Shown in pieces: positions 12,546 to 22,589 of a stretch of 64,000 bases of DNA. Origin of the DNA: Stictocephala bisonia (Eukaryota > Arthropoda > Insecta > Hemiptera > Membracidae). Position 1 is the first letter of the stretch, and every line of letters starts with the position of its first letter. A program made the translations under genes and the position numbers. The stretch spans positions 576,501 through 640,500 of the forward strand of contig JAQJVL010000307.1 in assembly GCA_035578905.1 (NCBI GenBank), read 5' to 3'. Below the pieces are notes generated by a model, which had not been told where the DNA came from, did no database searches, and saw only the letters and a program-made list of their open reading frames with translations.

Positions 12546-12885
12546 TCATAAAAATATTGTTACAATATCAATCGTTGTTAGTGTGATACATGACTCAGGG
12601 GTTTTCTAAAACACGCCGACAAACTCCTGGAAGTATTTTAGGTACAACATATTGGAAATAGTTTCTCTAAACATAGGTCCACAAACTCGTCGCCAACCAG
12701 CTAGCCGCCACTTTTTATTTTTTATTTAAAGCGTTCTATCTCAAAAACAGGTTGGCTATAAAACTTAAAAATATTCAAAGCGTAGCAATTAATTTGTTAA
12801 AATTTTAATTTTTTAATGGTGGTCTATATTAAATTATTAATGAACAATAACTACGAAAATGGAAGTTTTTAACATATTTTATGAA
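12546..12885. other. AT-rich stretch, no gene recognised
   Basis: No open frame or shared repeat was noticed. Confidence 0.4.
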
Positions 12886-12890
12886 CTTAG

Positions 12891-13080
12891 TTAATGGGCT
12901 AAGATGGTGGCTTGCCACGCAGCTAGTTCGGGTTCAATTCTCGATGTGACCATAAGCGATGTCAACCCTGTGCCGCTTACGTGGTTCAGAAGCCACGTTA
13001 AGCCGTTGGTACAACGAGCTCGCCTAAGCAGGGGGGGACATGTCTGAATTGGGTATCTCTTCAGACTAAAGGCCATACGA
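12891..13080 (+). repeat. tRNA-derived SINE candidate (family C)
   Basis: TGGGCTAAGATGGTGGCTTG resembles a tRNA 5' half, and GGGTTCAATTCTCG some 30 bases on matches a pol III B box (GGTTCRANNCY). A non-tRNA body of about 110 bp follows, with ACGTGGTTCAGAAGCCACGT as an internal hairpin. It cannot fold as a complete tRNA. Only one copy is in the window, so the family assignment is tentative. Confidence 0.45.
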
Positions 13081-13314
13081 TTTTTAAATGTTAGATTTAT
13101 ATAAACATCCTTTAAAATCGTACGACATGTCGGTTTTTAAAATCGGATCAAAAATAAGCCGTATTAATGTTAAAGTAAAGCTTGTCACCGCAAGCCTGTG
13201 ACATTAAACAGATTACAGATGTTATATTCCAACCATTGTTGCACCAAACGCGAACCGATCCGCTTGTATTGTTGAAAACATTTTTATCCAGTAGAAACCG
13301 AACACCTAAGAAAG

Positions 13315-13884
13315 TTGTTAATTTCAGATGGAGTTGATATTTGTATTAATCGTTTTGTTATAAATTTTACAAAATCGCCAATAAAAAAAATTACTATTTA
13401 CAACGGTTACAATACTACATTAATTGATAATATGTTAAATAAATCTACAAAGAAAAATATTAAAATATCAAGAACTACTTTATTAGAAATAAAAGAAAAA
13501 GAAGAAAATTACTGGTCAAGTTTTAAATTCTATAAACACTCAACATTCCTTCAAGAAAAATGCAAATATAATTCCTTCATTCAAAAATTTAAACAAATTA
13601 AAAAACAAACTAACTACTCCTAAATTAAAAATGAAAATTTAACCGGAATTTATGAATTTAATTGTAACAATTATGAAGAAAAATACATAGCCCAAACAAA
13701 GAAAAATATAAAAATAATTTTTAAAGAACATTATTCACATATTAAATTTAAAAAAGCTAAACATTGCTTAACAACAAACCATAACGTCACAAAAGAAAAT
13801 TTAAAAATAATAAAATACGTTTTATCTTCAAAACATTTAAATGCCTGGGAACCTATTTTATTAACAAAAGTTATTCATCTTTAA
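13315..13884 (+). pseudogene. Penelope-like element C-terminal fragment with GIY-YIG endonuclease
   Basis: One reading frame is interrupted by a single stop at 13621-13623. Its 5' part (13315-13620) has the Lys/Asn-rich linker typical of the region between the reverse transcriptase and endonuclease of Penelope-like elements (for example KKITIYNGYNTTLID). Its 3' part (13624-13884) reads LTGIYEFNC, then EEKYIAQTKKNIK, then FKEHYSHIKF and TTNHNV. This matches the order GIY...YIG...R/K...H of a GIY-YIG nuclease, with YIG changed to YIA and the usual Arg apparently lost. The reverse transcriptase domain is absent, so the element is 5'-truncated and inactive. Extreme AT-bias of the codons fits long decay. 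Confidence 0.75.
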
Positions 13885-14082
13885 TGAATAATGAAAGTGG
13901 GCTTATTCAAAATTCTCGTTTATTATCATCACATTTTATAAAAAATCATACACTCTAATATATATATTATTAATAATTTACCATATATATATATACATAT
14001 ATATATATATTATTTTAATTATTTACATATATTTTTTAATTCAGTATTGTCTTGTTTTTTTATAACCAAAAATAAATTTGTG

Positions 14083-14160
14083 TTGCCTGATGATGCCAGC
14101 TTTGCTGGCGAACACTTTCTTAAGATTTTGTAAAGTTTCCTACGAAAGTGTTTAAAGCTA
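14083..14160 (+). ncRNA. Hammerhead-like core downstream of the Penelope-like fragment, copy D
   Basis: CTGATGA (14087-14093) is followed by a perfect 6-bp hairpin GCCAGC/GCTGGC (14095-14109) and GAA (14110-14112): the CUGANGA, stem II, GAA order of a hammerhead. Then CACTTTC pairs with GAAAGTG at 14141-14147, a possible long stem III. The base after GAA is C instead of the usual A, so activity is doubtful. It lies about 200 bp after the GIY-YIG stop, the place where such ribozymes occur in Penelope-like elements. Confidence 0.4.
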
Positions 14161-14905
14161 ACTTGTTTATGTTGGTAATATGGATTCCACTTTAGTAACG
14201 TAAAAAGATAACGGTTATCAATTTTGGTAATTTATTCTTAGATTAAAAGCATTTACAATAGATTTTTTTTAAATGAGGTTGCTATAAATACATTCTATAT
14301 TTACATTATTTTTAATTTGTTTTTGACTTTGTAAATTTATATTTCAATTCAATCGTATATTTTATTATATTGGCAAATACTAAATATATTTTATAAAAAT
14401 GTAAGGAAAGGGATTATGGCTACAGTGGAGGTTACTCTGTAAGAATCATTATAATTTCCCAATAGACTTATGCAGCTGTCACTGTACAAATATTGGTGGA
14501 CCGTGAGGATTTCCAAGGAAAGAAAGCTGTAATTAGGTAGAATGGAAATATGTGTCCTGGAATAATTTACACAAACCTATTCTTTTGTCAGCACTATTCA
14601 GCTCTATCCTATTGACAGTGTACTGGCCGACCTTTAGTTAAATTTAGTCCAATTTCTTTCCATTTCAAAGGATAAGAGTTAAGTTTAAGTCACTTCAAAG
14701 TATTTTGTGACTCGTTATAGTTTGTCTTGTATGTTTTAAAAACTTACATTCCCCCATACTAATTTGCTAGTAGTCTTAATATATGTAATTTTGAAAATAC
14801 GAAACTGAAAACACTATTCAATAAAGATGCCAGTCCCGTTCTAAAACTGAAATAATAAATATCGATTATTTTTCGAGATAGAGTGAATATGATTATGATT
14901 GTTGG
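14161..14905. other. AT-rich stretch, no gene recognised
   Basis: Many stops in all frames and no shared repeat noticed. It leads directly into the minisatellite. Confidence 0.45.
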
Positions 14906-14907
14906 GT

Positions 14908-15640
14908 ACTGAAGTCAGAAATTCTGACGACTTACCCTTTGATAGCGTATGTAGGATTACGATTGTTAGGGACTGAATTCAGAAATTCTGACCCCTTTGA
15001 TAGAGTATGTAGGATTACGATTGTTAGGGACTGAAGTCAGAAATTCTGACGACACCCTTGATAGCGTATGTAGGATTACGTTTGTTAGGGTTTGAAGTCA
15101 GAAACTCTGACGACACCCTTGATAGCGTATGTAGGATTACGTTTGTTAGGGTTTGAATTCAGAAATTCTGACGACACCCTTGATAGCGTATGTAGGATTA
15201 CGTTTGTTAGGGACTGAAGTAAGAAATTCTGACAACTTACCCTTGATAGCGTATGTAGGATTACGATTGTTAGGGATTGAACTCAGGTATTCTGACAACT
15301 TACCGTTGATATCGTATGTAGGATTACGATTGTTAGGGACTGAAGTTAGAAATTCTGATGACTTTCCCTTGATAGTGTATGTAGGATTACGATTGTTAGG
15401 GATTGAACTCAGGTATTCTGACGACTTACCCTTGATAGCGTATGTAGGATTACGATTGTTAGGGACTGAATTCAGAAATTCCGACAACTTACCATTGATA
15501 GCGTATGTAGGATTACGATTTTTAGGGACTGAAGTCAGAAATTCTGACAATTTACCCTTGATAGCGTATGCAGGATTACTATTGTTAGGGACTGAAGTCA
15601 GGAATTCTGTCGAATTACCCAAATAATAAATTCTGACTAC
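14908..15640. repeat. 63-bp minisatellite, about 12 units
   Basis: The landmark GATAG/GTATGTAGGATTACG recurs at 14941, 14999, 15060, 15121, 15182, 15245, 15308, 15371, 15434, 15497 and 15560. Spacing is 58-61 bp at the left and exactly 63 bp at the right. Each unit holds the palindrome TCAGAAATTCTGA with variants. Because 63 is a multiple of 3, both strands stay open for over 150 codons (15153-15626 and 15146-15646). I read these as by-products of the period, not genes. Confidence 0.9.
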
Positions 15641-15656
15641 TCGCACTGATAGCGTA

Positions 15657-15886
15657 CTTTTTTTAAGAAGAGGCTGATGTTCTACTTAACGTTACTATGT
15701 CCATTTCCCATAGACTATTTATCTGTGCGAGGAACTTATTCAGAGAGAGTGAGGGGCGAACAAGAACAGTAGAAGGTAAATATTACTGACAAATCTTCCA
15801 GTCTAGACTGGATTCGAAACAGCGCTATCTCTTACCCAAGCTAAAAATCCAGACGCCTTAGACCGCTAGGCCACCAGCTCGCCCAT
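15657..15886 (-). repeat. SINE family B (tRNA-derived), inserted in minisatellite
   Basis: Read on the minus strand it begins GGGCGAGCTGGTGGCC, has an A box (GGCCTAGCGGTCTAAGGCG), a B box-like GTTTCGAATCC, and a shared body with the copy at 37155-37385, ending in an A-rich tail. The tRNA part resembles a Leu/Ser-type tRNA. Minisatellite units stand on both sides (to 15640 and from 15890), so the SINE inserted into the array. Confidence 0.8.
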
Positions 15887-15889
15887 TGG

Positions 15890-16015
15890 ATTACATAGGA
15901 CATATGATTACGATTTCTTAGATTGAATTCAGAAATTCTGATGACTTATTCTGATAAAATATTAGGATTACACATTTTAGCGACTGGAATTTCCAATACT
16001 GGCAACTTATTCTGT
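15890..16015. repeat. Outlying diverged units of the 63-bp minisatellite
   Basis: GATTACGATTTCTTAGATTG, ATTCAGAAATTCTGATGACT and a second weaker GGATTACACATTTTAGCGAC unit continue the array beyond the SINE. They are more diverged than the central units, as expected at array edges. Confidence 0.7.
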
Positions 16016-16019
16016 AAAT

Positions 16020-17040
16020 GTTAAGCTGCTTGAAGTCATGGCAATATTTTAACAACATAAAGTTTAGACGTGAATTTCAATCTTCTCCAGCTTTATTAAT
16101 AAATTATACCTGTTGACTGGTTTTATTTTACGATTACAAGCATATACAATACACACAATGTAAACAACTTCACCTTCTTTTTAGAGCGGGAAAATGAGAC
16201 CCGATAAGACTTGCAAACGAGGTTAAGCTAAACGTCGTATCTCCAGGGGCCGATGACTTTCAACAAAACCTCTTTTCACAATAACGCAACCATTAGTTTT
16301 CTATAAATAAAAACAACAAAAGAATCTTTTGTGTTTATCAGCGGAATCAAGGATATTGTCTGTTTATGTGTTTCTGTCTATCGGACGACTCATCACTACA
16401 CCAACAGTTAGAGCTATTTAATGTTGGTGCTTAGTCATTCTCATACATCTGCTGTTTTTGTTTTCTAATTAAAATATTTCCAAATTATCTTGTTTTAGTT
16501 TTTGCTAATCTAATAATATAATTATATTAGCACATTATGTGTAAATATGTGTGTGCATGCGCATGTGTATGTAACAGTTAATTACTTTATAGCTGCATAT
16601 CTTATCTTTTATTTACTTAAGTGCCTGTCCTAAACCACCTGATTTGTTTCTTTCAAATTTTTGGTTGAGTACAACAAATAAAGTTTGTATGTGTGTGCGT
16701 ATTTATACATTTAATTTTCAGCAAAACTAAAATATACTAATCAAATATTATAAATCAGTAAAATAAATGTATTCCTAATGGTCCTGTAAGACCAGATTTG
16801 TATAAATATGAGAGGCCAAGTTTTTTTCAAAGAAATGTAAAGTATTAAATTAAACATATTTTAATTGTTCATAAAATCATAAAATTATTTGTATTAAGGA
16901 ACGATCACATAAAAAACATCACAATGGAGACATTTTTGTTATATATATATTAGTGAAATAAATGTATTTTCCATTCAAATTATTTTGAGTTATTTGATAC
17001 TTGTAAAATAACAGATTTCTGAAGTAATAATTAGATCAGA
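16020..17040. other. AT-rich stretch, no gene recognised
   Basis: Contains TG-rich short runs near 16540-16570 and 16685-16705 but no open frame or element I can name. Confidence 0.4.
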
Positions 17041-17044
17041 AACA

Positions 17045-17185
17045 TTTTAACTCCAGCAAAGCTAAACAACACAAATTTATTATATTATAAATACAAAATA
17101 TACATATATTGTTGTTATCGATTCCGGTAAACTACGCTTACCGTCCTCAGACCAAAGGAACTCACAAAGGAATTTTAAAAAAATC
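17045..17185 (-). repeat. Dispersed hammerhead-core repeat, copy C
   Basis: On the minus strand it reads CCTTTGTGAGTTCC, GGTCTGAGGACGGTAA, TTTACCGGAATCGATAAC, then AATAAATTTGTGTTGTTTAG. It is collinear with copies A and B. The minus-strand end AGCTTTGCTGGAG also recalls the stem II region of copy D, tying these repeats to the Penelope-like 3' sequence. Confidence 0.65.
17110..17154 (-). ncRNA. Hammerhead-ribozyme-like core, copy C
   Basis: On the minus strand: CTGAGGA (17150-17144), stem II CGGTAA/TTTACCG, then GAATCGATAAC. The trinucleotide GAA is kept, but one A found in copy A (GAAATCGATA) is missing. Stem II agrees with copy B and differs from copy A by a paired G-C to A-T change. Confidence 0.4.
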
Positions 17186-17293
17186 AGTTTTTTATAAATG
17201 TACCCAATTAATTTATTATTCCAGCATATTCATACGTTGCTAGGTAAATTAATTGCTACATAGTCTATATTTAACTATTTCTCTCTGTTTCAG

Positions 17294-17367
17294 GTATGGT
17301 AATCCATGGAACGTACAATGGTCCGTAAGTGGATTAGATAATAGTCGAGTTTGTCAATGTCACCAAG
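17294..17367 (+). other. Candidate 74-bp host exon
   Basis: A pyrimidine-rich tract ending CTCTCTGTTTCAG (to 17293) is a strong splice acceptor, and CAAG followed by GTTAGT (from 17368) is a plausible donor. The frame starting at 17295 is open across the interval and reads YGNPWNVQWS, VSGLDNSRVC, QCHQ, with an uneven, protein-like composition (three Trp/Tyr, two Cys). A second donor, GTAAGT at 17325, would give a 31-bp microexon instead. I do not recognise the protein. The interval lies between a retroelement relic and a satellite array, so a host gene would need very repeat-rich introns. Confidence 0.35.
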
Positions 17368-17410
17368 GTTAGTACATAATGACGCAGTCTTGAAGTAAAA
17401 TGTATTGAGG

Positions 17411-18895
17411 TTACCTCGGCGATGGCACTGAGGCATGAAATGTAATTTCAATGTTCGTAACACGTACTTGTCTTTGGGTACTAACGTAGTATTTGTGTGT
17501 GAAGTGCATCAAGCTTACCTCGGAGACGATACTGAGGCATGAAATGTAATTATAATATTGGTAACATGTACTTGTCTTTGGGTACTAACGTAGTATTTGT
17601 GTGTGAAGTGCATCAAGCTTACCTCGGAGACGATACTGAGGCATGAAATGTAATTATAATATTGGTAACATGTACTTGTCTTTAGGTACTAACGTAGTCT
17701 TTGTGTGTGAAATGCATCAAGCTTACCTCGGAGACGATACTGAGGCGTGAAATGTAATTACAATATTGGTAACACGTACTTGTCTTTGGGTACTAACGTA
17801 GTATTTGTGTGTGAAGTGCATCAAGCTTACCTCGGAGACGATACTGAGGCATGAAATGTAATTATAATATTGGTAACATTTACTTGTCTTTGGGTACTAA
17901 CGTAGTATTTGTGTGTGAAGTGCATCAAGCTTACCTCGGAGACGATACTGAGGCATGAAATGTAATTATAATATTGGTAACATGTACTTGTCTTTGGGTA
18001 CTAACGTAGTCTTTGTGTGTGAAATGCATCAAGCTTACCTCGGAGACGATACTGAGGCATGAAATGTAATTATAATATTGGTAACATGTACTTGTCTTTG
18101 GGTACTAACGTAGTCTTTGTGTGTGAAATGCATCAAGCTTACCTCGGAGACGATAATGAGGCGTGAAATGTAATTACAATATTGGTAACACGTACTTGTC
18201 TTTGGGTACTAACGTAGTATTTGTGTGTGAAGTGCATCAAGCTTACCTCGGAGACGATACTGAGGCGTGAAATGTAATTATAATATTGGTAACATGTACT
18301 TGTCTTTGGGTACTAACGTAGTATTTGTGTGTGAAATGCATCAAGCTTACCTCGGAGACGATACTGAGGCGTGAAATGTAATTATAATATTGGTAACATG
18401 TACTTGTCTTTGGGTACTAACGTAGTCTTTGTGTGTGAAATGCATCAAGCTTACCTCGGAGACGATACTGAGGCGTGAAATGTAATTATAATATTGGTAA
18501 CAGGTACTTGTCTTTGGGTACTAACGTAGTATTTGTGTGTGAAATGCATCAAGCTTACCTCGGAGACGATACTGAGGCGTGAAATGTAATTACAATATTG
18601 GTAACACGTACTTGTCTTTGGGTACTAACGTAGTATTTGTGTGTGAAGTGCATCAAGCTTACCTCGGAGACGATACTGAGGCGTGAAATGTAATTACAAT
18701 ATTGGTAACACGTACTTGTCTTTGGGTACTAACTTGGTATTTGTGTGTAAAGTGTATCAGGTTTCCTCGACGATGGCACTGAGGCATGAAATGTAATTAC
18801 AATATTGGTAACATGTACATGTCTTTGGGTACACTATGTTGGTAACATGTACCTGTCTGTGGCAACTAACTTAGTATTGTGTGTAAAGTGGGTTC
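17411..18895. repeat. 104-bp satellite, about 13-14 units
   Basis: TTACCTCGG starts a unit at 17411, 17515, 17619, 17723, 17827, 17931, 18035, 18139, 18243, 18347, 18451, 18555 and 18659: an exact 104-bp period. The first and last units are diverged, the inner ones nearly identical. Each contains CCTCGGAGACGATACTGAGG, a small hairpin. Stops interrupt all frames, so it is non-coding. Confidence 0.95.
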
Positions 18896-18904
18896 AATTC
18901 AGCC

Positions 18905-19725
18905 ATATAATCTTGAAATAATTTCCATTTAGAATTTATAAACGATATCATGGAAGGACATTTAACTGTTTAGTTATGTTGTATAGAAAACATTTATGTT
19001 CAATTAACTATTTATTGTTTTACTTTTCCTACTTTATCTGTGTAGAAAAAGGATATTTATATATTACAACATTTACAGTTACATTTTTTATTGAACTATT
19101 ATTGTTATTATTATTTCGAAATTCAATCAAACAAGTAGAGTGTGTAGGCTGTTATAGGCTACTTTTTTTAATTATTTGTATAGTTAATATTTTGTTTTTA
19201 TTATTTAACTATTCTACTGCAAGTATCTATTTATAAATTTACATAATTCTTATCTTTTAAATACACTTTCATATTAAAACCATTTAGTTACATATGTAGC
19301 TAATTTATCTTAAATTTAAGTTTACGCTTCTTATAATAATATTGTTTGGCACCGAATTTAAATTGATATCTGTTTAAATTAAATTTAATCTTTTTACTAT
19401 GGTCATTTTAAATAATTGGAATTGTAACTACTAAGCAACGCAATACTATTTATTACCGGATTTCTAAAAACGTACGCATAGTATTAAACGTTTGTCAAGT
19501 TTCAAAATGTTGTGGTCAGCAGGTTTACGGCATGGATTTTGTTTGTAAACATGAATTATCAAATTAACATCGTGGAAATTCGTTAGTGTTATATTTTTGA
19601 ATTATAAAATTAAAATTGGATCTAATGGTTGAATTTGATATACAATTTATGTAAATTACTAGGTATATAATTTCTTTGTTACATGTGTTCATTTTACTTT
19701 TCGTGTATATTATAGCCAAGTCATA
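18905..19725. other. AT-rich stretch, no gene recognised
   Basis: An 86-codon open frame at 18976-19236 is very rich in Leu, Phe, Tyr and Ile because the DNA is T-rich. It has no recognisable domain and I treat it as chance. Confidence 0.45.
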
Positions 19726-19742
19726 TACAGGGTGATTTTATT

Positions 19743-20196
19743 CATTATTCATTATTCATCAGTAAGACGCCAATCGTAGAGATATGGGCGAATATGAGGA
19801 GTGAATGAGTGTGATGAGTGTAGATGAACGAGTGTAGTCATTGTTACTATCTGAGTTCGACTTAGCTCAGAAAGGACTATGTATTAATAGTCCAATAGCC
19901 TGGGCAATTATGGGACCTACAGCTTTACGTGGAATCCGAACCACGTAGTGTTGGTCTGATTTTCAGCTAACTGACAAGTCTGACACTCAGTTCTCTTCAC
20001 TACACAACATCTGAACCTTGACGACCATTCAACATGGACACTCCAGATTTCTCTAGTAGTGTCTACGTTGATGGCAAGCATTGAGCGGACGCCGTGTCAG
20101 TATTAAGAGTACCGAGCATGGAACCTATCGCCTACAATCTCCCAAACACTTTGTCCCCGAGTAGCTGGGTTACAGCACTGCGCCACCAGTGCCGAC
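19743..20196 (-). repeat. SINE family A, full-length copy with target duplication
   Basis: On the minus strand it starts GTCGGCACTGGTGGCGCAGT, with an A box-like GGTGGCGCAGTGC, and ends in a tail of AATAATG repeats. TTTTATT occurs directly at both borders (19736-19742 and 20197-20203), a target-site duplication. It inserted into the left arm of the foldback element. Confidence 0.8.
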
Positions 20197-21045
20197 TTTT
20201 ATTTAAGTATGCTACCATTGGGATCTTTTGAACTTATAACATTTAATGCTCAAATACAACAAACATTAAATTGGGAACTTCACGTACTTTTTCCTCATTA
20301 ATAAAAATATGTGTTTGGTGGTTTTCAAAAAAGCCGCCATTTTCCAAAATGGCGGACAGTTTAATTTTTTTCTTATAGAATACTATGTATTAAATGACTT
20401 TTTCTGATGGAAAATGTAATTTAAATACTTTTTCCTTTGCATTTTGCTCGTAATATTAGCCGTTTCTTGTAATATTTCAAAAAAAATTAAATAATAATAA
20501 TAATATTAGGATTCAGGATTTACTTCACACATATTAGTTATCATAAAGCTTGAACACTTTAGGGAAAATAAATATAGTTAGCCCAAGACTATTTTTTAAA
20601 AGCCCGGTTTCTACTACTAATTTTAAAAACATTTATTTCCTTTTTCAATGTAGTTTAAAAATTAAATTTATTTTGTATGATAAAATAGCACTTAGTACTA
20701 CCTAAGTAAGTTATTTTGATATCCATGTAATCGCAATGTAATGTAATATGTATGAATATAAGCCTGAACCCTAATATTACAAAATAAAACAGATATTATT
20801 TCAATTTTCTATGTACAACATTTGCTGTTTTAATATATTTGAGTGTCCATAGATTAGAAACAGCTAATATTACAGGGACAATGCAAGGATCTTTTCCGTT
20901 ATACGTATACCACTATTTAAATATATTGAATAATACATTTTAACCATTGTTTGGTATAAATAACGGAACACGGTATTCAATTTATTGATTTAAAACATGT
21001 TTTCCTCATTTTCAACCTTTAGAATCCCAATACATCGAGGCCGCC

Positions 21046-21186
21046 CATATACATCGCGCCGCGGCAGTTATGGTTAGGTTAGGTTAGGTTATTATATTGT
21101 AGAAAGAACCTGTAATTTGTAAAAACATTCTACAATAGGCTATGCTAACCTAACCTAACCATAACTGCCGCGGCGCGATGTATATG
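21046..21186. repeat. Palindrome carrying (TTAGG)n
   Basis: CATATACATCGCGCCGCGGC at 21046 is inverted at 21167-21186. Both arms run on through AGTTATGGTTAGGTTAGG, that is TTAGG repeats pointing towards the centre. The centre has ATTGTAGAA/TTCTACAAT. TTAGG is the usual insect telomere unit, but short runs like this are also common inside insect repeats. Confidence 0.8.
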
Positions 21187-21534
21187 GAAATATTTTGGGA
21201 TTGCTGACACATAACGGAAAAGATCCGACATTAAATAGTGGTATACGTATAACGGAAAAGATCCCAATGCAAATAATAAAAAGGTCTTAAAATTACATTT
21301 CCTATCAGAAACAGTCATTAAATATATAGCGTTCCATAAGAAAAATAAGTTGTCCGCCATATTTGAAAATGGCCGATTTCTGGGAAACCGCTAAAAGCAC
21401 TTTTTTTTAATGAAAAATGAAAAAAGCACTTTTTTTAATGAAAAAAAGTCGGTGAAGTTTCCCATTTAAAGTTTGTTGTATCTTTGCAGGTTAAAAAGAC
21501 CCCAATGGTGGCACAGCTGAAAAAAATCACCCTG

Positions 21535-21919
21535 TTTGTATATTATTCGAGTATATATACTTGAGTAAGTACTCTAGTAAAGTTCACGTCCTGAGCGTCA
21601 GTGTGTTTCAGGGGGAGTACTCCAGAGATTTTACAGCCTGAATACTGCAAATCCCCCTAGCCCCCCACCGGAGCTCGCTTAATGCCACAATGCTAACTTT
21701 TTAATCCCATCCTGTCTGTACCTGTCCTACACAAAGCGATTTTACATAAATCCTGTGCTATTCTGTGCAGTCTAAATAACTTTAACAACATTTTAAATAG
21801 TTAAATGATACATTACTTTAACACAATACTAGTTTATTGCACAACAGGTTTTTTTAACAATAGTAATGATACTGTTAATTTATAACTAAAATTTTAATTA
21901 AAAATATACAGAAGTATTA
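21535..21919. other. No gene recognised
   Basis: Includes a small palindrome near 21550 (GAGTATATATACTT) and a GC-richer stretch at 21610-21680 without a recognisable identity. Confidence 0.4.
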
Positions 21920-22320
21920 GCGTATACACGAATATAAGAGGCGAATGAGTGTGATGAATGTAGTCATTGTTACTATTTATGATCGACTGTTCCTCAAAAA
22001 GACATAGTTATTAACATCCCAATAGCCAGGGCAACTAAGGGTTCTACAGCTTTACGTGGAATCCGAACACGTAGTATTGGTTTGATTTTCAGCTAATTAT
22101 CAAGCCTTACACTCAATTATCTTCCCTTTACCACATATGAACCTCGAATACCACCCAACATGGACACCTCAGACCTTTCTAGTATTGTCCATGTCAATGG
22201 CAGCCATTTAGTGGGTACCGTGTCCTAGTAAGAGGATTGAGCATATAGCCTGTCGCCTATAATCTCCTCAACAATCTGTCCTCAAGTAGCTGGATTACAG
22301 CACTGCGCCACTCGTGCCCC
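21920..22320 (-). repeat. SINE family A, full-length copy
   Basis: On the minus strand it starts GGGGCACGAGTGGCGCAGTG and carries the full body including TGTTGAGGAGATTATAGGCG, CGGATTCCACGTAAAGCTGT and the CTACATTCATCACACTCATT tail. No target duplication was resolved. Confidence 0.78.
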
Positions 22321-22589
22321 TAAGTAATAATCAATCAACAAATTTTATGTGTAAAAGCATCTTAGTAAAATTGGAAAGTTGACATCCAAAGTTGTTCAGC
22401 ATTACTCTTGTTAACTATTGGAATTAAGAATACTGAAAACTCCTTCTGATGACACGTTGTATAATCCTTATATACAAAACGTGGAGCTTTTTTATTGTTA
22501 TCACAATTCCTCTCTAATTTCTTGACCAATTTTGATGTTTGATTGGAAAAAAACTGTGTCCTTATTTGTAATGCATCTGTGTAAACGAT

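Larger units (their letters stand above)
19728..21534. mobile_element. Old foldback element with TTAGG centre and nested SINE
   Basis: Ends are CAGGGTGATTTT and its complement AAAATCACCCTG (19728 and 21534). The arms are diverged but collinear inverted copies: ACCATTGGG (20215 / 21500 region), ACAACAAAC, CATTTAATGACT, a GGCGGACA segment, and GGATCTTTTCCGTTATACGT (20889 / 21240-21263). The left arm carries a SINE at 19743-20196. The innermost part is a separate, much better conserved palindrome (21046-21186). No transposase is visible. A TA target duplication is possible but not clear on the right side. Confidence 0.65.

Noticed and set aside
15146..15646. Long overlapping open frames on both strands (157 and 166 codons)
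   Set aside because: They come from a tandem unit of 63 bp, a multiple of three, free of stops in these frames. They have no start context and no non-repeat sequence.
19079..19236. Small membrane protein (18976-19236)
   Set aside because: The Leu/Phe/Tyr-rich peptide simply reflects T-rich DNA. No supporting splice signals or homology were recognised.
21069..21090. Internal telomere or chromosome end
   Set aside because: Only about three TTAGG units occur per arm, inside a palindrome of a mobile element. A true telomere would have long arrays.
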